From Propionivibrio hellwigii (lineage in GTDB: Bacteria; Pseudomonadota; Gammaproteobacteria; Burkholderiales; Rhodocyclaceae), in assembly GCF_041770905.1 (NCBI RefSeq), contig NZ_JBEUWX010000002.1:1364001-1428000 (forward strand): a stretch of 64,000 nt of DNA, written 5' to 3'. Position numbers and translations under genes: made by a program. The notes under the pieces were generated by a model. It worked only from the letters and a program-made list of their open reading frames with translations, made no database searches and was not told the DNA's origin. Shown piece after piece: positions 26,853 to 35,510 of this stretch (position 1 is the first letter of the stretch; each line of letters begins with the position of its first letter).

Positions 26853-27500
26853 TTATACCGTCCAGGGAGAAATCAGTGCAGCGCGCTCATCCTGAGGCAG
26901 ATCGAGCTTAACCTTTCCGTCGAGCAGATGCAGGCGCCCTTCGACGAACCAGCGGATCGCCAGCGGATAAATCACGTGCTCCTGCGCCAGCACACGTGAT
27001 GCCAGCGCAGGTTCGTCATCGCCATCAAGCACCGGCACGGCGGCCTGAATCACGATCGGTCCATGATCCAGTTCAGGCGTAACGAAATGCACCGTACAGC
27101 CATGGACGCGAACCCCCGCCTCCAGCGCCCGGCGATGCGTATGCAGGCCAGTAAATAAGGGGAGCAGCGAGGGATGGATATTCAGCATTCGCCCACGATA
27201 GCGCTGAACGAAATCCGACGTCAGGATTCGCATGAAACCTGCTAGCACAACCAGATCGGGCGCAAAGGCATCGATCGTTTCGGCCAGCGCTGCATCAAAG
27301 GCAGCGCGATCGGCATAATGCCGGTGATCGACGAGGCGCACCGGAATACCGCGGGCACGCGCCGTTTCAAGCCCTGCCGCCTCGGGACGGTTGGCAATGA
27401 CGGCGGCAACGTTGGCCGGCAATTCCCCCGCCGCGATGGCGTCGAGAATCGAGCACATATTGCTGCCTCGGCCAGAGATCAGAATCACGATTCGTTTCAT
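26853..27500 (-). CDS. purN: Phosphoribosylglycinamide formyltransferase 1
   Basis: A 215-residue formyltransferase that makes FGAR from GAR with 10-formyl-tetrahydrofolate in purine synthesis. The phosphate-binding start VILISGRGSNM, the catalytic NIHPSLLP with Asn and His, the GCTVHFV segment and the Asp in PELDHGPI are all present. Length is standard. Its ATG overlaps the stop of the upstream small gene (TAATG), which suggests coupled translation. The neighbours DUF3108 and rsmB follow on the same strand. Confidence 0.96.
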   Translation of the reverse strand: MKRIVILISGRGSNMCSILDAIAAGELPANVAAVIANRPEAAGLETARARGIPVRLVDHRHYADRAAFDAALAETIDAFAPDLVVLAGFMRILTSDFVQRYRGRMLNIHPSLLPLFTGLHTHRRALEAGVRVHGCTVHFVTPELDHGPIVIQAAVPVLDGDDEPALASRVLAQEHVIYPLAIRWFVEGRLHLLDGKVKLDLPQDERAALISPWTV

Positions 27501-27847
27501 TACATTCCCAGCGCACTAATGGGTAAAAACAGCGTCGTTGCTACCATCTGCGTCAGCCGCGTCACCGAGCGGCCATGTTTGTCCGCCATCACCTGCGAAA
27601 GCATATCAAGCAACCCGATAATGCGCCCGAATTCCCGTTCAAAACTCAGGTTAACGGCATCTTGGGTCAATGCATTGGCCAGCAGCAGCGATTCGCCGCG
27701 GGCATCGCGTGACGAGGCGATTTTCCAGATGGCGATTTCGACATTGCGCGCGCAGTTGTAGAGCTTCTGTTCATGTAAATCATCAAGCACATAGAAATCC
27801 TGCGTGTGTTCAAAGGCGGCATCGACCATCCCGATCAGACCCGCCAT
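27500..27847 (-). CDS. Hypothetical helical protein upstream of purN
   Basis: A 115-residue, mostly helical, soluble-looking protein: MAGLIGMVDAAFEHTQDFYV, then WKIASSRDARGESLLLANAL and a hydrophobic end (MVATTLFLPISALGM). Its stop overlaps the purN ATG by one base (TAATG), so the two are co-transcribed. I recognise no family. Upstream lies the AT-rich cassette, whose left boundary is 57 bp from its start, so its native promoter may have been displaced. Confidence 0.6.
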   Translation of the reverse strand: MAGLIGMVDAAFEHTQDFYVLDDLHEQKLYNCARNVEIAIWKIASSRDARGESLLLANALTQDAVNLSFEREFGRIIGLLDMLSQVMADKHGRSVTRLTQMVATTLFLPISALGM

Positions 27848-27904
27848 CAGCGCCAGAACACGATCCCCCGATAGTCAGGGCTGAATGCATACATCGCCGC
27901 CGCC

Positions 27905-27939
27905 CTGCAAGATACTCGCGCCACGCTAAAAATTCATTC
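27905..27939 (+). repeat. Left inverted repeat of the AT-rich cassette
   Basis: 35 bp, inverted relative to 29910-29944 with mismatches at two positions (the 11th and 14th bases). Weaker similarity continues some 20 bp further inward. Confidence 0.85.
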
Positions 27940-28501
27940 ACTGCATCCCATCTGTTTTCACACTAGCAGACTTCGATATCCCCAGAAATTACGCTACTAA
28001 AAAATCCTCATGCTATTTAGCCCGACCGTCCGCGCGCTTACCTTGCAGTTTATCTTGGTGTAATACGCCATCTACGAACTCGCAGAAAATTATTAAAAAT
28101 AAGACACTAAATATAGAAATAAGATTTAAATGACACAAATTTAAGCCTATGGACAAATTGATACATAAAATTTTACCGAGCAGCAAATATCACCAGACTG
28201 ATTACCGGATATAGCGCGTCTAAGTCATCTGACTCGCTTCTATTAAATATAAATATCTTAAACTCCTCTTCTTCACGAAATGCAGTCGCCTATGAACTCT
28301 GTTTGTTTACATCGACAAATCTCGCGCCCATATGCTCCCTAGTGTATTTTACTAAACCCACTCAAAACTCTCTTTAATTGGCAGAAAGTATTTCTATTTT
28401 TTCATCTTTGCTGATCATAAATTTCACCGACAAATTTTGTACTGATCTTCTTGAGTTATTTTTATTATCTTTTTCATTTTTAAAATTTCTTGTGTCAAAC
28501 T

Positions 28502-29719
28502 TCACTCCCGCGGAAGCCCATTTTTATCAAATTTATCGCTGATTAGCTTGCCTACTTCGTTGTATTTTTTGGCACGGATTAATCGCCCGCGCTCAAACTC
28601 GCCCTCGGCTTTGAGCTTGCCGTTCGCGTAGTAGTGCTTCGCCGTGCCCATCTCGAGACCCTCCTTAAACGTGACACTAGCCTTGAGCGCTCCATTTTCA
28701 TGATAAGTCTCATAAGGCCCGTGTTTGAGTCCATCCTTAAACATCACCTTCGCCGCGAGCGCGCCGCTCTCGTAGTACTGCTTGCCTGCGTCCGTTTGCC
28801 TGCCACGCTTAAACTCGTATTCGCCTTTGAGGTTTCCGCTTGGGTAGTATTCTCGCACGGCGCCATCTTTCTCGCCGTCTTTGAAATTTTCAATTACGCG
28901 CGTTTTGCCATCCTCGTAAAACCACTTCCAAACATCCTGCTTGCGGTCGTCTTTGTAAATGCCCGTCTCTTTTAGTGCGCCGCTTTCGTAGTACCATTTC
29001 TCCACGCCTTGCCGCTTGTCGTCTTTATAGTTTCGCATGCCGTAAACCGCGCCGCTTTTATAATAATCCGTGTCTTTGCCGTTTCGCAGCCCGCCCTTAT
29101 ACGGGTGGCGCGCGCTCACCTCGCCGCTTTCGTAGTAGTCGGTAAAAACGCCTTCGCGCCTGTCCGCCTTGTAGACGCCCTCCTGTTTTAGCGCGCCGCC
29201 CTCGTTAAAGTAGTAGAGACGGTAGCGCCCGTCGCGGATGCCAGCTTTGTACTCGACCTCGCCCATCAGAGCGCCGCTGTCGGCGTGATATAGCTTCGCT
29301 GTGCCCTCGCGTAGGCCGTTTTTTAGCGGGTATTCGTTTGAGGGCTTGTCCTTGCCGTCAAAAAAATCCCTATACCGCATCGCTACGCCGTCCTCCACAT
29401 CGATCTCACGAATGAGCGTGGGCGGCAGCGGCTTGAGTCTCGGATAAATCATACCCATAAAATTTACGTCGTAGAGATCCTCGGCGCTGTAATGCAGCAT
29501 TTTTAGCGTGCCGTTATAGGGCTTGCCGCCCACATAGTACAGGCCATTTCTGATAACGGGGTTTGGTTGGATTTCAATTTTTGGCTCTAGCGCCTGAGCA
29601 TGGAGCGCCAAAAGTGGAAATAAAAACAGGAGCTTCTTTAACGCGTTTACCGGCTTTAAACCTCTACTTAAATTTAGTCCTAAATTTGATACTTTTTTCC
29701 AAATCTCATGAAATCTCAT
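28502..29719 (-). CDS. YwqK-family repeat protein
   Basis: A 405-residue protein built from about ten repeats of the type YYESGALKxxxxYKDGxxxG, the MORN-variant repeat named after YwqK ('toxin-antitoxin system YwqK family antitoxin' in many annotations). The start at 29719 has AAGGAAG upstream. Residues 27-43 (LKKLLFLFPLLALHAQA) look like a secretion signal, but preceded by a 26-residue extension, so a later start or an unusual signal is possible. Codon use and the surrounding AT-rich DNA differ from the rest of the window and resemble Campylobacter. No toxin partner is visible. The 'antitoxin' label is from database habit, not from evidence here. Confidence 0.8.
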   Translation of the reverse strand: MRFHEIWKKVSNLGLNLSRGLKPVNALKKLLFLFPLLALHAQALEPKIEIQPNPVIRNGLYYVGGKPYNGTLKMLHYSAEDLYDVNFMGMIYPRLKPLPPTLIREIDVEDGVAMRYRDFFDGKDKPSNEYPLKNGLREGTAKLYHADSGALMGEVEYKAGIRDGRYRLYYFNEGGALKQEGVYKADRREGVFTDYYESGEVSARHPYKGGLRNGKDTDYYKSGAVYGMRNYKDDKRQGVEKWYYESGALKETGIYKDDRKQDVWKWFYEDGKTRVIENFKDGEKDGAVREYYPSGNLKGEYEFKRGRQTDAGKQYYESGALAAKVMFKDGLKHGPYETYHENGALKASVTFKEGLEMGTAKHYYANGKLKAEGEFERGRLIRAKKYNEVGKLISDKFDKNGLPRE

Positions 29720-29737
29720 ACTCTTTTGCTTCCTTTT

Positions 29738-30109
29738 TTATTTGATCAAATGAGTTTTAAAATTTAAAACTAAACTTAAGATTGGGTTACATGAAATTTC
29801 AACGTTATAAAATTCGCTACCGCTCCCAAAATTTAACGAAAATGTGCTTTCGTGAGAGTAAAGTTTGACGCAAAAATTTTTAAAAATGAAAAAATAGATA
29901 GGGCGCTGCGAATGAATTTTTAGCGTGGCGTGAATATCTTGCAGAACGGACTCCCGACTGGCCTGCGCTGCTTTCTTCCATTCCCGCGGATTGCGTCGAT
30001 AGAGTTTTTCTGCAATCCGCTTCAGGCTAGAGAAAATTTCGGCGCGCGTTGCACATGCGCACAACAATGGCAGGGAACAAGCCATCAGCAGGCAGATGCG
30101 CCGGATCAT
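29738..30109 (-). pseudogene. Lipoprotein gene with foreign 3' end (truncated by the cassette)
   Basis: The ATG at 30109 overlaps the dedA stop (ATGA). The product starts MIRRICLLMACSLPLLCAC, a lipoprotein signal with lipobox LCAC, then KRIAEKLYRRNPREWKK. From about residue 55 (29944 in the sequence) the frame enters the right inverted repeat of the AT-rich cassette and continues through foreign DNA as KIHSQRPIYFFIFKNF to a stop at 29738. So the N-terminal half is host and the C-terminal half is not original. The intact gene was probably a small lipoprotein co-translated with DedA; what it did is unknown. Confidence 0.65.
29910..29944 (-). repeat. Right inverted repeat of the AT-rich cassette
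   Basis: 35 bp, read on the minus strand identical to 27905-27939 apart from two bases. It is inside the reading frame of the disrupted lipoprotein gene, coding LQDIHATLKIHS. Confidence 0.85.
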
Positions 30110-30747
30110 GCCGATGTCCGCCAATGCTGGTACCAGCCGATCAAGACAGGGAGGAGAGAAACGACGATGATGCCAAGGATCACCACATTCAGATTTTGCC
30201 TGACCCACGGCAGATTCCCGAAGAAATAACCGGCCAGCGTCAAGCAAAGCACCCAGGCCAGCGCCCCCAGCAGGGTAAAGAATATGAAGCGCGCCCAAGC
30301 CATTGCTCCGATACCGGCGACAAAAGGCGCAAATGTCCGGAACAGCGGCAGAAAACGGGAAATCACCAGCGTTTTGCCGCCATGTTTCTCATAGAAAGCC
30401 TGCGTTTTGACCAGCGCCGCTTTATTAAAAAAATGCGAGTTTTCCCACTGAAATACTTTGGGGCCGAGAAAACGCCCGATCTGGTAGTTGAGCGCGTTGC
30501 CGAACACTGCCGCCGCAACCAGGATGGCAAGCAGCAAATAAATATCCATGCCGCCAAGCGCCGCCAGGCCGCCTGCGACGAACAGCAGAGAATCTCCCGG
30601 CAAGAAGGCGGTTACGACAAAGCCTGTCTCGCTAAAAATAATGGCGAAGAGAATGACATAGATCCAATGACCATACTGTTCCACAAGAAATTCCAGGTGC
30701 TTGTCGAGGTGCAGGATAATGTCAATGAAAGCCGTCAGATATTCCAT
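30106..30747 (-). CDS. DedA-family membrane protein
   Basis: A 213-residue protein; the ATG at 30747 (MEYLTAFIDIILHLD) is preferred to a TTG six codons upstream. It shows the DedA signature: amphipathic re-entrant helix, FSETGFVVTAFLPGDSLLF, the GxxxNYxIGRFLG motif and the FYEKHGGKTLVISRFLPLFRTFAPFVAG segment, with Glu and Arg residues known to be essential in E. coli members. DedA proteins recycle undecaprenyl phosphate or move lipids across the membrane. The stop overlaps the start of the disrupted lipoprotein gene. Confidence 0.93.
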   Translation of the reverse strand: MEYLTAFIDIILHLDKHLEFLVEQYGHWIYVILFAIIFSETGFVVTAFLPGDSLLFVAGGLAALGGMDIYLLLAILVAAAVFGNALNYQIGRFLGPKVFQWENSHFFNKAALVKTQAFYEKHGGKTLVISRFLPLFRTFAPFVAGIGAMAWARFIFFTLLGALAWVLCLTLAGYFFGNLPWVRQNLNVVILGIIVVSLLPVLIGWYQHWRTSA

Positions 30748-30919
30748 ATCGATGTGGGCACACAAAATAAACGTGATTTGAACGTGATAGGGGCGTCATG
30801 TCAGCCGTGACACGACTCAGGCACGGCGTACCAGGTAGAAAAATCCATTTTTTATATAAAGCGGCTGGCGGACACAACATGAGGGTGAGGATTTGAATTC
30901 AGCGTCCGGGCGGGATGGA

Positions 30920-31531
30920 TTAAGGCATCTTGACGGGATTCTTGGCCAGAATCTGCGCCAGTTCAACTGCGGTCTTGACGCCCATTTTTTCAAACAGGCT
31001 CGACCGATGCACTTCCACCGTCCGCATACTGACATGCAATTCGTCGGCGATCACCTTGTTCAGCTTCCCTGCCAGCACCCGCTCCATGACCTGCCGTTCG
31101 CGCGTGGATAGACGGTTCAAACGCGCGCCGATCGATTCCGCCGTCGCCGCGGCGGCGCGCTGTTCTTCGTCGAACTTCAGCGCTTCGACGATACGATCGA
31201 CCAACTGGTTGTCATCGCACGGCTTCTCAAAAAAATCGAAAGCCCCGCCTTTTAGGGCAGAAACGGCAAGCGGTACGTCGCCATGCCCCGTCAGGAAAAT
31301 CACCGGCATATGACAGCCGCGCTCACGCAGGATTTCGAACAGCTCGTTGCCGCTCATCCCACTCATCCGCACATCGAGCAGGATGCAGCCAGACAGGCTG
31401 GGCGTCAGACTATCAAGAAAAGCCTCGGCGGAGGGGAAATCACGGCAGGAAATCCCACGTGATTGAAGCATCCAGGACAGTGAATCACGGATGGCGTCAT
31501 CATCATCGACGATATAGACATGAGAGGTCAT
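30920..31531 (-). CDS. FixJ/DctR-like response regulator
   Basis: A 203-residue regulator: receiver domain with VYIVDDDDAIR, phospho-acceptor Asp in GCILLDVRMSGMSG, FLTGHGDVPLAV, and a LuxR-type helix-turn-helix (LSTRERQVMERVLAGKLNKVIADEL). Its ATG overlaps the kinase stop (ATGA). The FixJ-type regulator paired with a two-helix, one-PAS kinase matches the DctS-DctR system for C4-dicarboxylate uptake in Rhodobacter. Because the neighbouring genes pump Na+ by decarboxylation, control of dicarboxylate use is plausible, but the target genes are not known. Confidence 0.85.
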   Translation of the reverse strand: MTSHVYIVDDDDAIRDSLSWMLQSRGISCRDFPSAEAFLDSLTPSLSGCILLDVRMSGMSGNELFEILRERGCHMPVIFLTGHGDVPLAVSALKGGAFDFFEKPCDDNQLVDRIVEALKFDEEQRAAAATAESIGARLNRLSTRERQVMERVLAGKLNKVIADELHVSMRTVEVHRSSLFEKMGVKTAVELAQILAKNPVKMP

Positions 31532-33540
31532 TGCGATGCCAGAGGAAGGGAAATATTGAAAATAGCGCCACCGTCCGGACTGTCTTCAACCCACAGGCGG
31601 CCGCGATGAAATTCGATGATCGAGCGGCAAATGTTCAGCCCCATGCCCATGCCTTCTTTTTTTGTCGAAAAGAACGGGGTAAACAGATTTTCACGGATCG
31701 CCGCCGGAATGCCGGCGCCCCGATCCGCGACACGGATTCTTGCCTGATCACCTTCAACTGTCAAACTAATGGTCAATCGCCGGCGCTCCGGCAGAATATC
31801 CGGCGCCATCATTGCTTCGATGGCATTGCGCATCAGGTTGAGCAGCACCTGCTCAAGCATGACGCGATCGGCATACAGGTTGACCGACGTATCGGCAATC
31901 TTGCCGACAATACGGACGCTGCGCGCCCGGGCATCGGCAGAAATAAAGCCAATACTTGACTGAATGACCTCAACGAGGTTGCAGGCGGCCAGTTTAGGCT
32001 CGCTCTTGCGCACAAAATCATGGATATGGCGGATGATATGGCCCGCACGACGCGCTTGAACACCCAGTTTCTCCATGGCGGATCTCAGTTCTTCGCGCGA
32101 AAATTCGCTGGCTGACAGCTTGTTTAAACACCCTGTGTTGTAGCTGTTAATCGCCGCCAAGGGTTGATTTAGTTCATGTGCCAGCGAGGAGGCCAGCTCG
32201 CCCATCGTCACCAGACGCGAGGTTTGCTGTAATTTTTCCTGCTGTTGGCGCGTAAGCTCTTCGGCGCGCTTGCGCGCCGTCACATCGACCACGGACGACA
32301 TCCAGCCGGTATGCCGCCCATCCGCATCGATCAGAGGCGCCTTGTAGATCAGCACGTCGAAGCGCGTACCATTTTTATGCATGAATGGCGTTTCGACACC
32401 ATCCGGCTGGATGCCTTTTTGCCCTTGTTCCGCCTGCAATCTACCGATCCGCTCCATTTCTTCCGGCGGCCAGAAAGGCAGGGGCGGTGAGGTATCGAGC
32501 AGCTCCACTTCGGAAAATCCGACCATCTGGCAAAAGGCTGGATTAACGTAGGTAATACGTCCGTCGAGATCCTGTGCGCGCATGCCAACCATCAGCGAAT
32601 CCTCCATCGCCTTGCGGAAGGCGTGCTCGGCGCGCAAGGCATGTTCGGCGTTCAGGCGCTGCCGTACATGCTTACGCATGACCCAGAGACTGATGATGAC
32701 GGCGACCAACAGCAGGAACACCAGCGTAATCAGCAGCCGTTGCGCATAATCTCCTTTGACCGGATAAGCGTCCGCACGAAGGACGATGCCATACCCTGGA
32801 TATTCAAGAGAGATCGAATAACTTTCCGAGGTTTCCACTTCATCGGTCTTCGCCTTGCTTGCCAGCGTCTCACCATCGTTATCGAGAATCCTGACCCGGT
32901 ATTTTTCGGCAAACCACCAGGGCACAAGATTTTTTAACAGGACATCAAATGAATAAACGCTCATCAATGATCCCTGATAGACTCCTTCCTCGAATACCGG
33001 CGTATACACATTGAACAGCGCCCCTTGCGGAGTCTTGTAAGCGTTGGAATATACCGTCCTGGCCATTTTTTCGGCCATATCCAGCATCAGGCCTTGTGTG
33101 CCTGAACCGGATATGTGCTGAATCACCGGTGGATTTGTCGTCGTTCTCTGGTCGGAAATCAACGTATGACCGTTCACATCCAGCCAGGCGATATAAAGAA
33201 TATCCGCATTGTTGCGCAGCAGATAGGCCATCCGCTGCCGAAAAAAAGATCTTTTCCGTCGCTCCTGCGCCAGATCGCTCGCCAGCAATTCCAATTGTTC
33301 GGTGCTACGTTTGATGTACTGGCTGGCGCTCTGTTCCAGCCATAACACGTCGGCAATCATCGTCGAACGCTGCTCATCTGCTTCATCACGGCGGAGCACG
33401 AAATACAACATTATCAACAATATCAGCAGCAACCCCATCGCCAGCTTGATGCCCAGCAACAACCAGTTTTGCCATTTAAGTGACGGAACAGCCAGCAGTC
33501 TTCTGGTTTTTTTTTCGGGAAAATCGGCAGAGACAGTCAC
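31528..33540 (-). CDS. PAS-domain sensor histidine kinase, DctS/FixL-like
   Basis: A 670-residue kinase from a GTG at 33540, chosen because CAGGAG lies 5 nt upstream; the longer frame to 33687 lacks a site. Helix 1 is at about 30-50 (IKLAMGLLLILLIMLYFVL), a periplasmic sensor region with LYIAWLDVNGHTLISD at 55-275, helix 2 (LLITLVFLLLVAVIISLWVM), a PAS domain (GRITYVNPAFCQMVGFSE to SSVVDVTARK) and a DctB/FixL-type kinase core with His in SSLAHELNQPLAAI, LLNLMRNAIEA, DRGAGI and MGLNI. The periplasmic part resembles the double-Cache sensors of DctB/DctS. It is stop-start overlapped with its regulator. Confidence 0.88.
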   Translation of the reverse strand: MTVSADFPEKKTRRLLAVPSLKWQNWLLLGIKLAMGLLLILLIMLYFVLRRDEADEQRSTMIADVLWLEQSASQYIKRSTEQLELLASDLAQERRKRSFFRQRMAYLLRNNADILYIAWLDVNGHTLISDQRTTTNPPVIQHISGSGTQGLMLDMAEKMARTVYSNAYKTPQGALFNVYTPVFEEGVYQGSLMSVYSFDVLLKNLVPWWFAEKYRVRILDNDGETLASKAKTDEVETSESYSISLEYPGYGIVLRADAYPVKGDYAQRLLITLVFLLLVAVIISLWVMRKHVRQRLNAEHALRAEHAFRKAMEDSLMVGMRAQDLDGRITYVNPAFCQMVGFSEVELLDTSPPLPFWPPEEMERIGRLQAEQGQKGIQPDGVETPFMHKNGTRFDVLIYKAPLIDADGRHTGWMSSVVDVTARKRAEELTRQQQEKLQQTSRLVTMGELASSLAHELNQPLAAINSYNTGCLNKLSASEFSREELRSAMEKLGVQARRAGHIIRHIHDFVRKSEPKLAACNLVEVIQSSIGFISADARARSVRIVGKIADTSVNLYADRVMLEQVLLNLMRNAIEAMMAPDILPERRRLTISLTVEGDQARIRVADRGAGIPAAIRENLFTPFFSTKKEGMGMGLNICRSIIEFHRGRLWVEDSPDGGAIFNISLPLASQ

Positions 33541-34320
33541 ACGACTCCTGTTTATATAAGCAAGTATCAAAAATCCGAGAAATGCTGCCCACTCTTGCAG
33601 AAACCGGCGCTTAATATCGATTGCAGTAACGCCGTTTCGGAAAAGCACCCGACAGATTCGTGCAAATTCACAGCTCGCGCACCTCACCTAAGGTGTCATA
33701 TACCACGCATTTTGTGCTTCTGCCGAATATCTAGAGGTTGAGGGAACCGATTATAGTCACAAACGCTACCTGGTTCGGCATATCTGTCCAAACATGGATA
33801 GCAAGAAAATAACGCGCCGACAATAGATTTTTCAGCCTGACAGATCGCGTTGTATTGCAGTATCGATCAATTCCACACCTACCCTCTAACCCTAACCCCC
33901 AACCCACACGACAAAATACGCTGCGGGAAAATGTCGATATGTATGGATTTAGGAAATGTTTTCTGTGGGATTTGCCTGGCAAACAGCTCAACAGAAAGAA
34001 AAGTAAACGGTATCGACACGTAAAAGCCGGGGCGGATAAATCGAACGGCCAACGGATCAGCACGACTGCATCACATCTAACATCTATTTAGTGGAATAGA
34101 CAATATGTTCGTCACCGATACGCAAAAAAGCTTCCTCTAAATCAAGTTCGCCACAATACCAGCGCAACCTTCAGGCCAGGCAAAGTCAGCGGATTCGTTT
34201 TACATGCCCAGTCAATTGACTATCTTCTATATAAGTCCATTGATTGCGTGAGAGGAGTTTTGCTGTTTTATATAACAATACATTTTTACCGCACGTTTTG
34301 ATTATTGACGAGCAGCAATA
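33541..34320. other. Intergenic region upstream of the two-component operon
   Basis: About 780 bp without a supported gene, of lower GC than its surroundings. It must hold the dctS-like promoter (TTTATATAAG lies just before the ribosome-binding site). A run of CTAACCC-like triplets lies near 33886-33900. No RNA gene or conserved ORF was recognised. Confidence 0.35.
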
Positions 34321-34346
34321 AAAAAGCCCGCAATTGCGGGCTTTTT
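34321..34346 (-). terminator. Rho-independent terminator of the decarboxylase operon
   Basis: A perfect 26-nt palindrome (AAAAAGCCCGCA and its complement) with A and T tracts on both sides, 33 bp after the stop of the beta-subunit gene. Works on either strand in principle; the neighbouring operon ends here on the minus strand. Confidence 0.9.
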
Positions 34347-34379
34347 GTGAGGCAGCGCCCCAAGGAGACAGAAAAGGTT

Positions 34380-35507
34380 CTAGCCGCCCGCACCCATGAG
34401 TGCAAGTACGACACCCCCAGCAACCACCGAAGCAACCTGACCCGCCGCGTTGGCGCCCATCGCGTGCATCAGCAGGAAGTTCTGGAAGTTTTCTTTCTGT
34501 GCCAGCTGTTGGCAAACCCGCGCCGCCATCGGGAAGGCGCTGATACCAGCCGCTCCAATGATGGGGTTGACCTTGCCGCCGCTGAGGAAGTTGAGCAGTT
34601 TGGCGAAAAGAACGCCTGCCGCACAGTCAACACCAAAGGCGAGTAGCCCGAGCCCGAGAATGAACAGGGTTTCCGATTTGAGGAAGGCTTCGCCCCCCAT
34701 GGTGGAGCCAATGGCCAGTCCCAGGAAGAGGGTAACCATATTAGCGATTTCATTCGACGAGGCTTGGGTGAGCCGTTCGACGGCGCCCGATTCGCGCATG
34801 AGGTTGCCGAGCATGAGCATGCCGATCAGGGGGGTGGCAAAAGGTACCAGGCTGCCCACCATGACGGTGATGATGATCGGGAAGATAATGCGGGTGCGAC
34901 GGCTGATCTTGCGCGAGCTGTAGGCCATTTCAATGCCGCGCTCGTGCTTGGTCGTCAGGGCGTAGATGACCGGCGGCATGATGATCGGTACCAGCGACAT
35001 GTAGCTGTAGGCAGCCACGGTGATGGGTCCGAGCAAATGCGGGGCCAGCAGGCCGGAGACGTAGATCGAGGTGGGGCCGTCAATGGCGCCAATGATGCCG
35101 ATGGAGGCGGCTTCTTTTTGGTTAAAGCCGAGCACTAGGGCCAGGATCAGGGTCATGAAGATGCCGAACTGGCCCGCCGCACCGAGAAGAACGAATTTCG
35201 GGTTTTCTAGTAGTGGCCCGAAGTCGGTCATGGCGCCAATGCCGACAAAGATGAGCAGCGGGTAGAGCTCGTTTTCGACCCCAACTTGGTAGAGGATCTT
35301 GAGCATGCCGTGCTCGTCCATGAGCGGCGATAGGGGAAGGTTGGCGAGCATGCAGCCTGCGCCAATAGGGAGAAGAAGCAGCGGTTCGTAGTCCTTGACG
35401 ATTGCTAGGTAGAACAGGACGAACGAGACGCCGATCATGACCATCGACTGCCAGGTGATGTGGGTGAGCCCTTTCATCAGCAGTTCGATCGTTTGTTGAT
35501 CGATCAT
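34380..35507 (-). CDS. Sodium-translocating decarboxylase, beta subunit (MmdB/GcdB/OadB)
   Basis: A 375-residue polytopic membrane protein of the Na+-transporting carboxylic acid decarboxylase beta family. It has the conserved GIGAMTDFGPLLENP (Asp in the Na+ path), the IGIIGAIDGPTSIYV segment, and GKVNPIIGAAGISAFPMAARV, the regions lining the Na+ channel. The subunit uses decarboxylation of carboxybiotin to expel Na+. The gene order delta, biotin carrier, beta is the mmdDCB/gcdDCB order of methylmalonyl-CoA and glutaconyl-CoA decarboxylases, so substrate cannot be decided without the missing alpha subunit. The ATG is 3 bp from the stop of the biotin-carrier gene. Confidence 0.93.
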   Translation of the reverse strand: MIDQQTIELLMKGLTHITWQSMVMIGVSFVLFYLAIVKDYEPLLLLPIGAGCMLANLPLSPLMDEHGMLKILYQVGVENELYPLLIFVGIGAMTDFGPLLENPKFVLLGAAGQFGIFMTLILALVLGFNQKEAASIGIIGAIDGPTSIYVSGLLAPHLLGPITVAAYSYMSLVPIIMPPVIYALTTKHERGIEMAYSSRKISRRTRIIFPIIITVMVGSLVPFATPLIGMLMLGNLMRESGAVERLTQASSNEIANMVTLFLGLAIGSTMGGEAFLKSETLFILGLGLLAFGVDCAAGVLFAKLLNFLSGGKVNPIIGAAGISAFPMAARVCQQLAQKENFQNFLLMHAMGANAAGQVASVVAGGVVLALMGAGG

Positions 35508-35510
35508 TGT

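Larger units (their letters stand above)
27905..29944. mobile_element. Candidate AT-rich cassette bounded by 35-bp inverted repeats
   Basis: A 2,040-bp segment of distinctly lower GC than its flanks. Its two ends (27905-27939 and 29910-29944) are inverted copies of one 35-bp sequence, starting CTGCAAGATA, with two mismatches. It contains one long gene (YwqK family, 28502-29719) whose codon use (many AAA, TTT, AAT) resembles Campylobacterota. Its right end falls inside a lipoprotein gene. No transposase or integrase is present and no clear target duplication is seen, so it could be a non-autonomous unit or a transformation footprint. Confidence 0.55.

Noticed and set aside
28502..29719. Toxin-antitoxin pair
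   Set aside because: Only the YwqK-type gene is present; no toxin-like gene lies on either side, so the name 'antitoxin' is not supported.
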